Assembly: GCA_947176615.1 (NCBI GenBank)
Contig: CAMWRO010000204.1
Coordinates: 1-5,481 of the forward strand
Source: an uncultured Porphyromonadaceae bacterium
GTDB taxonomy: Bacteria; Bacteroidota; Bacteroidia; Bacteroidales; Muribaculaceae
DNA: 5,481 nucleotides
Reading direction: 5' to 3'
Shown here: positions 1 to 5,284 of the stretch, in pieces
How the letters are laid out: each line of letters begins with the position of its first letter
How positions within the stretch are numbered: the stretch's first letter is position 1
Made by a program: the position numbers and the translations under genes
Notes under the pieces: generated by a model
Seen by the model: the letters and a program-made list of their open reading frames with translations, nothing else
The model's database searches: none
Told to the model about the DNA's origin: nothing

Positions 1-1251
1 AGATTTCTCGGGTTGGGGTTGGGACTGGGACTGAGGCGTGTTGTTTGGTCTGGCCGGTCGGCGTTGCGGCGTGGCCGCCGGGGCCGGTTGCGGCTGCACG
101 GGTGCTGCTGCCTGTTCGTTTTCCTCTCTGGAAGTGGAGATGGTTTCTATTTTGTCTTTCAATTGTTCCTTGGTGACGTTGTCGTCCTTCTGTCTGATTA
201 GAAACCACCAAGCCGCCGCGCCGACAGCAATCAGGAGCAGAACGGTGGCGATGATTGTCGGCAGCATCCGCTTGTTGCCGATCGGCTGTAGCTTTTGTCC
301 CGTCTGTCCGAAGTGTGACCGCGGCGGTCTTGCCTCGTAAGGGGTTGTGACGGGCGCTTGTCGAGTCGGTTCGGGAGCCGACTCGTCGACAGCCGATGTC
401 GTGGGAGCCGACTGTGGCGCTGTGCCGAGTTCCAGAACGCTGAGCAGCAGGATGGTGCAGTTGTCAGTCCATCCCGTGGTTTCTCCTGTCAGCCACAGAG
501 AGCGGAGGGTGGTCAGCGACGATTCGGGATTCTGGGCGATAATCGATTCGATCTGAGCGTCGTTGAGCAGTCCGCATAGGCCGTCGCTGCACAACAGCCA
601 AGTGTCACCCTCGCGGAGTTTTACGATACGGGAGTCGGGACGCACGATTTCGTCATTGTCTCCGATAGAGCGGGTGATTATGTTGCTGTCAGGATGGCTG
701 AAAGCCTCCTCCTCGGTAATGCTCCCGGCGTCGACGAGAGTCTGAACATAGGAGTGGTCGTGGGAGATCCGTTCAAGTCCTTTGGCCGGGTTATAGCAGT
801 AAATGCGGCTGTCGCCACACCATGCGCAATATACTTTGTCATCGAGGAACCATGCAAGCACTATGGTCGACCCGAGGCCGCGTGCCTCGCGGTGTTTCCG
901 GGCATAAGCCTTGACTTCCATGTCGGCGGCGTTGATGGCTTCGTCAATAAAGTCAACAATGCTGCCGTCAGATGCAAATACTTTATCAGGAACGTCAGAA
1001 AAAGATGTGCGCAGGCTTGTCACGATTGTCTGTGACGCGACTTCTCCGGCGTTCATTCCCCCCATGCCGTCGGCCACCACAAGAAGGGTGCCGCGCTTGG
1101 GTATTATCACCTGCCGGTCACGGTTCACGTCGTCGGGGTTGTGGCCGCCCACATTTCCGACATCCGGAATAAGAAGAAAATTATCCTGATTGGCATGACG
1201 GCCGGCCTTGTCGGTCTTGGCCGCTATATTCACAATTGTATCTGTTGACAT
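1..1251 (-). CDS. PP2C-family serine/threonine protein phosphatase with C-terminal membrane anchor (3' end beyond window)
   Basis: Metal-dependent (Mn/Mg) PPM/PP2C phosphatase that would remove phosphate from phospho-Ser/Thr proteins in the cytoplasm. The 417 codons in the window are open from the ATG at 1251 to the left edge, with no stop. PP2C motifs appear in order: GRHANQDNF (17-25), ADGMGG (60-65, metal Asp61), GLGSTIV (125-131), CGDSRIY (145-151), TRSIG (193-197), LLCSDGL (219-225, Asp223) and TDNCTILLL (262-270, Asp263). All expected metal-binding Asp residues are present, so the enzyme should be active. A Ser/Pro/Thr-rich linker (about 275-325) leads to one hydrophobic span (about 329-352, MLPTIIATVLLL then AAAWWFLI). 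A charged stretch follows, then a Pro/Gln/Ala-rich tail (about 381-417) still open at the edge. By the positive-inside rule the catalytic domain is probably cytoplasmic and the tail periplasmic. Bacteroidota relatives often sit near Ser/Thr kinase, FHA or VWA genes; any such partner would lie left of the window. Family call is very sure; substrate unknown. Confidence 0.95.
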   Translation of the reverse strand, partial: MSTDTIVNIAAKTDKAGRHANQDNFLLIPDVGNVGGHNPDDVNRDRQVIIPKRGTLLVVADGMGGMNAGEVASQTIVTSLRTSFSDVPDKVFASDGSIVDFIDEAINAADMEVKAYARKHREARGLGSTIVLAWFLDDKVYCAWCGDSRIYCYNPAKGLERISHDHSYVQTLVDAGSITEEEAFSHPDSNIITRSIGDNDEIVRPDSRIVKLREGDTWLLCSDGLCGLLNDAQIESIIAQNPESSLTTLRSLWLTGETTGWTDNCTILLLSVLELGTAPQSAPTTSAVDESAPEPTRQAPVTTPYEARPPRSHFGQTGQKLQPIGNKRMLPTIIATVLLLIAVGAAAWWFLIRQKDDNVTKEQLKDKIETISTSREENEQAAAPVQPQPAPAATPQRRPARPNNTPQSQSQPQPEKS

Positions 1252-1292
1252 GTATTAGTTAATTTTTTAGGTATCATAGTGCTTGATTGATG

Positions 1293-1322
1293 CAAATTTA
1301 ATATTTTTTTATGTATCCGCAA
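1293..1322 (-). promoter_or_regulatory. Bacteroidota-type promoter for the PP2C gene
   Basis: On the minus strand TAAATTTG (1300-1293) matches the -7 consensus TAnnTTTG exactly. A TTG (1322-1320) lies 19 bases upstream, the usual distance for the -33 element. Transcription would start near 1286, giving a leader of roughly 35 A/T-rich bases without a Shine-Dalgarno sequence. The match is by eye; the consensus is established for Bacteroides-group housekeeping sigma. Confidence 0.6.
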
Positions 1323-1342
1323 TTGTTTTTCCATTAATTTTG
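1310..1342 (+). promoter_or_regulatory. Candidate promoter for the C1 peptidase gene
   Basis: TAATTTTG (1335-1342) is an exact match to the -7 consensus TAnnTTTG. The -33 element is weaker: TATG (1310-1313) lies 21 bases upstream and differs from TTTG at one base. A start near 1349 would leave a leader of about 22 bases before the ATG at 1371. It does not share bases with the PP2C -7 box, but its -33 side interleaves with the PP2C promoter, so the two could compete for polymerase. Confidence 0.5.
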
Positions 1343-1370
1343 CAATAAAATTATCAAAACTCTGCAAAAT

Positions 1371-2561
1371 ATGAAAAAGTTGATTTTTTCTATGCTTACT
1401 CTCTCGGTCACTGCGACTGCATTGGCCGACGTAGTTAACCCCGATAGCACGGGATTCAAGTTTACCGATGTCAAACTGGTCAAGACGACTCCCGTGAAAG
1501 ACCAGAACCGGTCGGGGACATGCTGGTGCTTTGCCGGGACATCGTTGCTTGAAGACGAGATTCTGCGTAAAAGCGGCAAGGAGGTTGACCTCTCCGAGAT
1601 GTTTACCGTGCGTCATTGCTACAGCGACAAGGCCGACCGCTACATCCGCATGCAGGGCGCGACCAATTTCGCCGCAGGCGGCAGCATCATCGATGTGCCC
1701 TATGTCTTTGAAAAATACGGCATTGTTCCCGAGGAAGCCTATTCGGGACTGCAATATGGAGAGGAAAAGCATGACCACACCGAGCTTGACGGCGTGTTGA
1801 GTTCCTATGTCAAATCGGTTAAGTCGACCCACGGCAAGAAGATTTCCACCGCGTGGAAGAAAGGTTACGAGGGAATCCTTGACGCGTATTTCGGCGAGCT
1901 CCCCGAGACATTTGTCTATGAAGGGGTCACTTATACCCCGCAGTCGTTTGCCAAGTCTCTCGGTCTTGACATGAACGATTATATCGCAATCACTTCCTTT
2001 ACCCATCATCCTTTCTACAAGCCGTTTGTCCTCGAAGTGGCCGACAACTGGCTTTGGGCGCCCTACATGAATGTCCCGATGGACGAGATGAAGGCGGTCG
2101 TAGACAATGCGATTGACAAAGGCTACTCTGTCGAGTGGGCTGCCGACGTCAGCGAGGGCGGTTTCAAGTGGTACAACGGCTATGCGGTTCTTCCCAAGGC
2201 CAAAACTACAGCCGACATGGACGGAACCGAGTTGTCGCGCTGGGTGAAACTCAGTGACAAGGACCGCGAGAGCGAGCTTTTTGACATCAAGGGGCCGGTT
2301 GAGGAAATGGTGGTCACTCCCGAGATGCGTCAGGAAATGTTTGACCGTCAGGAGACAACCGATGACCACGGCATGGTGATTGTAGGCAAGGCTGTCGATC
2401 AGAAAGGCAACAAATATTATAAGGTGAAGAATTCATGGGATACCAATCAGCTTTACGACGGGTATTTCTATGTTTCGGAACCTTATTTCCTTGCCAAGAC
2501 TCTCAGCATCCTCGTCAACAAGAATGCCATTCCCGGTGACATTGCAAAGAAAATAAAATAA
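1371..2561 (+). CDS. Secreted C1B-family cysteine peptidase (bleomycin hydrolase / aminopeptidase C type)
   Basis: Papain-fold cysteine peptidase of the bleomycin hydrolase/PepC family, enzymes that trim N-terminal residues from peptides. The 396-residue protein starts with a typical Sec signal peptide: KK at 2-3, a hydrophobic core, and a likely cut after ALA at 17-19. No lipobox is seen, so it should be a soluble periplasmic or exported protein. The oxyanion Gln45 and catalytic Cys51 lie in PVKDQNRSGTCWCFAG (41-56). The catalytic His333 lies in DDHGMVIVG (331-339) and Asn354 in YYKVKNSWD (349-357). The stretch from about 200 to 260 (THHPFYKPFVLEVADNW, then the VEWAADVSEGG segment) is characteristic of this subfamily. 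Length is a little below cytosolic PepC (about 440-450). It is a single gene, divergent from the phosphatase and closed by a hairpin downstream. Gene symbol is withheld because cytosolic pepC lacks a signal peptide. The peptide substrate is unknown. Confidence 0.93.
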   Translation: MKKLIFSMLTLSVTATALADVVNPDSTGFKFTDVKLVKTTPVKDQNRSGTCWCFAGTSLLEDEILRKSGKEVDLSEMFTVRHCYSDKADRYIRMQGATNFAAGGSIIDVPYVFEKYGIVPEEAYSGLQYGEEKHDHTELDGVLSSYVKSVKSTHGKKISTAWKKGYEGILDAYFGELPETFVYEGVTYTPQSFAKSLGLDMNDYIAITSFTHHPFYKPFVLEVADNWLWAPYMNVPMDEMKAVVDNAIDKGYSVEWAADVSEGGFKWYNGYAVLPKAKTTADMDGTELSRWVKLSDKDRESELFDIKGPVEEMVVTPEMRQEMFDRQETTDDHGMVIVGKAVDQKGNKYYKVKNSWDTNQLYDGYFYVSEPYFLAKTLSILVNKNAIPGDIAKKIK

Positions 2562-2577
2562 TACAGGACTTATCGGA

Positions 2578-2617
2578 AGGCTGCCGTGAATCGTTGATTT
2601 GCGGCAGCCTCTTGTTT
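2578..2617 (+). terminator. Hairpin terminator after the C1 peptidase gene
   Basis: A perfect 9-base inverted repeat, AGGCTGCCG (2578-2586) and CGGCAGCCT (2602-2610), encloses a 15-base loop. A short imperfect T-rich stretch, CTTGTTT, follows. It begins 16 bases after the peptidase stop codon. The T tract is poor for a classical intrinsic terminator, so partial read-through into the next gene is plausible. Confidence 0.65.
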
Positions 2618-2622
2618 ATAAT

Positions 2623-3675
2623 ATGATTCATCTGTTTAATCCCGAAAATGATCTGGCCCTCGGACTCGGTTGCCGAAACTATACGCCGCCGCCCCATGCC
2701 GCCGCCCTGCATCGTGCCGGGGCGTTGCTGCCGTTCTGGTGGGCCGAGGACGGTGACAGTGTGATTGTCCCCGAGCCTTTTGCCCGGCACGCGGGCGGCT
2801 TGTGTCGCGAGTGGGGATTGCGCGGAAAGGTCTATGACGGGGGAAGTGATATTGCATCGCCGTGGGGATGGAGCCTTGACGCGAAACGCCAGTTTGTCGC
2901 CGCCGGTGTTGACCGACAGTTCTTGCCGTCCGATGAAATGGTGGAGCGGATGAGGGGGCTGAGCCATCGCCGCACGAGCATCGGGATTCTTGACCGGCTC
3001 GGTGAAAAATATCCGCGCGGGGTAGAATTTACCGACCCCCTACAGGCGGTGGATATGGAGATGAACCATCGCGGATGTTATGTCAAGTCACCGTGGTCGA
3101 GCAGCGGACGCGGCGTGTTTTGCGCCTCGTCTTTGTCCCGGGAGGCATTGCAAGGCCGCGTCGCGGGCATCATAAACCGTCAGGGGAGCGTGATTTTGGA
3201 ACCGGGACTTGACAAAGTGATGGATTTTGCGGCATTGTTTCATGGCGACGGGGACAAGGTTTCGTTTCGGGGCATGTCAGTGTTTGAAACCGAGAGCCGT
3301 GGAATGTATGTCGGGAATATTGTCGCCCCTCAGCAACATCTTGTCTCGATGGTAACGTCGCAGTGTGACAGCGACGAGTTGTGGACGCTCATCGGCCGGT
3401 TGGAGGCCATACTGAGCGACCTGACCCGTGGGGTTTACAGTGGATGGATGGGGATAGACATGATGGTTTACAGGGGTGAAGGAAACGAGTGTCGCATCAT
3501 GCCCTGTGTGGAACTGAACCTGCGCATGACGATGGGTGTCGTGGCGATGAAGATTGCCGAGCGTCTCTGCGTGACCGACCCGCATATGCTTGCGTGGAGT
3601 CACAACGCGCCCGCTGCGGGGACAGTCCTGCTGCCGCCGGCCGAAGGGTTCACGCTGTCACTGGCTAAATTGTGA
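2623..3675 (+). CDS. ATP-grasp-like protein of unknown function
   Basis: Predicted cytoplasmic protein of 350 residues whose exact function I do not recognise. Features suggest the ATP-grasp fold of carboxylate-amine/thiol ligases: KSPWSSSGRG (155-164) resembles the lysine plus glycine-rich nucleotide loop, ILEPGLDKVMDFA (191-203) resembles the hinge that contacts adenine, and a late CVELNLRMTMG segment (295-305) supplies the Glu-x-Asn pair that binds Mg-ATP in such enzymes. The N-terminal MIHLFNPENDLALGLG looks like the opening of a pre-ATP-grasp domain. I chose the ATG at 2623. An upstream in-frame TTG at 2599 would put eight extra codons inside the terminator hairpin and adds nothing conserved. 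There is no signal peptide or membrane span. The gene lies 61 bases after the peptidase stop and overlaps the end of holA tail to tail. No biosynthetic neighbour points to a substrate. Confidence 0.8.
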   Translation: MIHLFNPENDLALGLGCRNYTPPPHAAALHRAGALLPFWWAEDGDSVIVPEPFARHAGGLCREWGLRGKVYDGGSDIASPWGWSLDAKRQFVAAGVDRQFLPSDEMVERMRGLSHRRTSIGILDRLGEKYPRGVEFTDPLQAVDMEMNHRGCYVKSPWSSSGRGVFCASSLSREALQGRVAGIINRQGSVILEPGLDKVMDFAALFHGDGDKVSFRGMSVFETESRGMYVGNIVAPQQHLVSMVTSQCDSDELWTLIGRLEAILSDLTRGVYSGWMGIDMMVYRGEGNECRIMPCVELNLRMTMGVVAMKIAERLCVTDPHMLAWSHNAPAAGTVLLPPAEGFTLSLAKL

Positions 3676-4702
3676 TCACGCCGCGGGCGTTGATGATGCG
3701 GAACATGAGGTCGTGCAGTAGGGCATATTCATTCTGCCGGGAGCCGATGCCCTTGCTGCGTGCATCAAACTGCCTGATGGCCGAAATGATTTCGATAGTC
3801 TGCCTGACGTTATAGGCCCTCGCTGCCGTTTCATAGGGTTTCAGCTGCCATGTGTTGCGGAACCCGAGCGCGTCCATGTAGCCGCTCGGTGACTTGTCGC
3901 GGGTGTAATGGTAGATCAGCAGGTTGGAAAAATGGGTGAAAAGAGTCGAGACGGTCATCACCGTCGGGTTGTTCTTGGGGTTGGATGTGAAGTAATCCAC
4001 AATTTTGAAAATCTTGGCCCCGTTGCGTGAATTGATGGCATCGATAAGCTCAAAATTGTTGTAATCCTTGGAAATGCCGATGTTGCGCTCGATGGCCTCG
4101 GGAGTAATCATTGCCCCCGGCCCGAGAATCAGGGCGAGTTTGTCGATTTCGTTGTAGAGGCGCGACAGGTCGGTGCCGATGTAGTCGCGCAGCATCATCA
4201 GAGCCTTGTTGTCGACATTGAGCCTTTTTTCGGAAATAAGGTCAGAGATGGCGGGGATGACATTGCGCTCGTTCAGCTTTTTTGACTCGAAAATCACCCC
4301 GTTTTTCTTCACTGCGGCAAGAAGTTCTTTACCTTTCGCGACAGCCCCGCGGCACGAGATGACGAGCACGGTTGTCGGGGTGGGGTGGGAAACGTAGTGG
4401 TGCAGCTTGTTCAGCTGGTCGGCACGGATTGCCTGCGCCTCCTTGACGATGACAACCTGACGGTCTGACATCATGGGGTAGCGGCGGCACACGTCCATCA
4501 CCGTTTCCACGCCGCTCTCGGGGGCATAGAGGGTGTAAAGGTTAAAATCGCGGTCTTCCTCGGGGACGAGGTTCTCGAAGTCTTCGACGAGCCGGTCGAT
4601 ATAGTATCCTTCCTCGCCGTGGAGAAGATAGACAGGCGCGAGGATGCGCTTGGCAATCTGCTGTCGCAATGCGGGAAATGTGGGTGACGGGGTTGCAGCC
4701 AT
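3665..4702 (-). CDS. holA: DNA polymerase III subunit delta
   Basis: The delta subunit is the wrench of the clamp loader: it opens the beta sliding clamp so the complex can load it on primed DNA. The 345-residue length is normal for the family. Recognisable parts are the AAA+-like N-terminal start PVYLLHGEEGYYID (23-36), which takes the place of a P-loop but lacks a working Walker A lysine as expected for delta; RRYPMMSDRQVVIVKEAQ (73-90); the IGTDLSRLYNEIDKL helix (175-189) that begins the lid domain; SKDYNNFELIDAI (211-223); and a C-terminal collar domain ending near ARSKGIG (314-320). It is transcribed divergently from the HsdR_N-like gene across a 50-base spacer, and its stop overlaps the ATP-grasp gene by 11 bases. 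The gene is essential in bacteria studied, and nothing here suggests damage. Confidence 0.95.
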   Translation of the reverse strand: MAATPSPTFPALRQQIAKRILAPVYLLHGEEGYYIDRLVEDFENLVPEEDRDFNLYTLYAPESGVETVMDVCRRYPMMSDRQVVIVKEAQAIRADQLNKLHHYVSHPTPTTVLVISCRGAVAKGKELLAAVKKNGVIFESKKLNERNVIPAISDLISEKRLNVDNKALMMLRDYIGTDLSRLYNEIDKLALILGPGAMITPEAIERNIGISKDYNNFELIDAINSRNGAKIFKIVDYFTSNPKNNPTVMTVSTLFTHFSNLLIYHYTRDKSPSGYMDALGFRNTWQLKPYETAARAYNVRQTIEIISAIRQFDARSKGIGSRQNEYALLHDLMFRIINARGVITI

Positions 4703-4703
4703 T

Positions 4704-4759
4704 TTTGCGGTTTTCAGATTTTAGTCGTAAATTTACACAAACTTTCGTAATTATGCAAA
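4704..4759. promoter_or_regulatory. Symmetric bidirectional promoter between holA and the HsdR_N-like gene
   Basis: TAAATTTA (4728-4735), the core of the 10-base palindrome GTAAATTTAC (4727-4736), differs from the -7 consensus TAnnTTTG by one base and reads the same on both strands. TTTG (4704-4707) lies exactly 20 bases upstream for rightward transcription. CAAA (4756-4759), TTTG on the other strand, lies exactly 20 bases upstream for leftward transcription. Rightward starts would fall near 4742 and leftward starts near 4721, giving leaders of about 10-20 bases. The hexamer TCGTAA also occurs twice, 20 bases apart (4725-4730 and 4745-4750). The spacing is seen directly; promoter function is inferred. 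Confidence 0.5.
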
Positions 4760-5229
4760 TAAGCCGTCTGAACCTCCCTGCCGCAAAGGTGAAATTGCGT
4801 GAGGGGGGCAAAGGTACCGAGATTTTTGACCCGTTGCGAGGGAAATGGGTCGTGCTGACTCCCGAGGAGTGGGTCAGGCAACACTTTACAGCTTATCTCG
4901 CAAGCGACCTCGGTTATCCGCCGGCACTGATGGGTAACGAGATAGCTATTACGCTCAACAACACGTCGCGCCGCTGTGACACAATTGTCTATGACCGCTC
5001 GGCAACGCCGGTCGCCATTGTGGAGTACAAGGCTTCGACCGTTCAGATCACGCAGAAAACGTTTGACCAGATTGCGCGTTACAACATGGTACTGCAAGTC
5101 CCGTTCCTGATGGTCTCCAACGGCCTTTCCCATTTCTGCTGCCGCCTCGACCCTGTCGGCCGCCGATATATCTTCCTGCGCGAGATTCCGCGCTACGAAA
5201 CCCTGCTGGAACAGATGGGTAAAAAATAA
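4753..5229 (+). CDS. Stand-alone HsdR N-terminal domain protein (PD-(D/E)XK nuclease fold)
   Basis: A 158-residue protein resembling only the N-terminal nuclease domain of type I restriction HsdR subunits (HSDR_N_2-like). The nuclease motif parts are visible: Glu63 in MGNEIAI, Asp76 in RRCDTIVYD, and Glu91-x-Lys93 in IVEYKAS. These are followed by QIARYN (107-112), like the Gln-x-x-x-Tyr motif of the RecB/HsdR group. The whole D...ExK set is intact, so metal-dependent DNA cleavage is possible but not shown. There is no helicase motor, methylase or specificity gene in the window, so it is not a type I restriction system. I chose the ATG at 4753. An earlier in-frame ATG at 4669 would add 28 residues that overlap the holA coding start and look unlike protein. 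To my recollection such genes often sit beside holA in Bacteroidota. Its cellular role is unknown. Confidence 0.85.
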   Translation: MQISRLNLPAAKVKLREGGKGTEIFDPLRGKWVVLTPEEWVRQHFTAYLASDLGYPPALMGNEIAITLNNTSRRCDTIVYDRSATPVAIVEYKASTVQITQKTFDQIARYNMVLQVPFLMVSNGLSHFCCRLDPVGRRYIFLREIPRYETLLEQMGKK

Positions 5230-5263
5230 AAATCACGGGCATAAAAGAATGTCCGTGATTTTT
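5228..5263. terminator. Bidirectional intrinsic terminator between convergent genes
   Basis: AAAAATCACGG (5228-5238) pairs with CCGTGATTTTT (5253-5263). The stem continues inward through G-U and C-G pairs and possibly two A-T pairs, leaving a loop of about 6-10 bases. T runs follow the stem on the plus strand (to 5264). On the minus strand, the complement of the A-rich bases before the stem supplies the T run. It begins inside the HsdR_N-like stop codon and lies 21 bases past the slyD-like stop, so it can serve both genes. Confidence 0.85.
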
Positions 5264-5284
5264 TATGAGTCGGTTTAATGCCTG

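Noticed and set aside
13..1189. Several plus-strand open frames of 60-113 codons across the left part of the window
   Set aside because: All lie opposite the phosphatase frame, which carries every PP2C motif; their products look like low-complexity or Arg/Ser-rich shadow translations.
1230..2369. 379-codon open frame on the minus strand opposite the C1 peptidase
   Set aside because: Its codons are in exact register with the sense codons, so it stays open simply because the peptidase gene avoids TTA, CTA and TCA. It has no recognisable domain and runs through the divergent spacer into the phosphatase start, whereas the plus-strand frame has a signal peptide and full catalytic motifs.
2515..2967. 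150-codon minus-strand frame covering the terminator and the start of the ATP-grasp-like gene
   Set aside because: It crosses a terminator hairpin and the ends of two plus-strand genes, and shows no domain.
4669..4752. Upstream in-frame ATG extending the HsdR_N-like protein by 28 residues
   Set aside because: The extension overlaps the holA start, covers the AT-rich divergent promoter region and has no conserved-looking sequence; the protein proper starts at MQISRLNLP.
4753..5229. A type I restriction-modification or other defence island
   Set aside because: Only a solo nuclease-fold domain is present; there is no HsdM, HsdS, helicase motor, toxin, recombinase or mobile element in the window.
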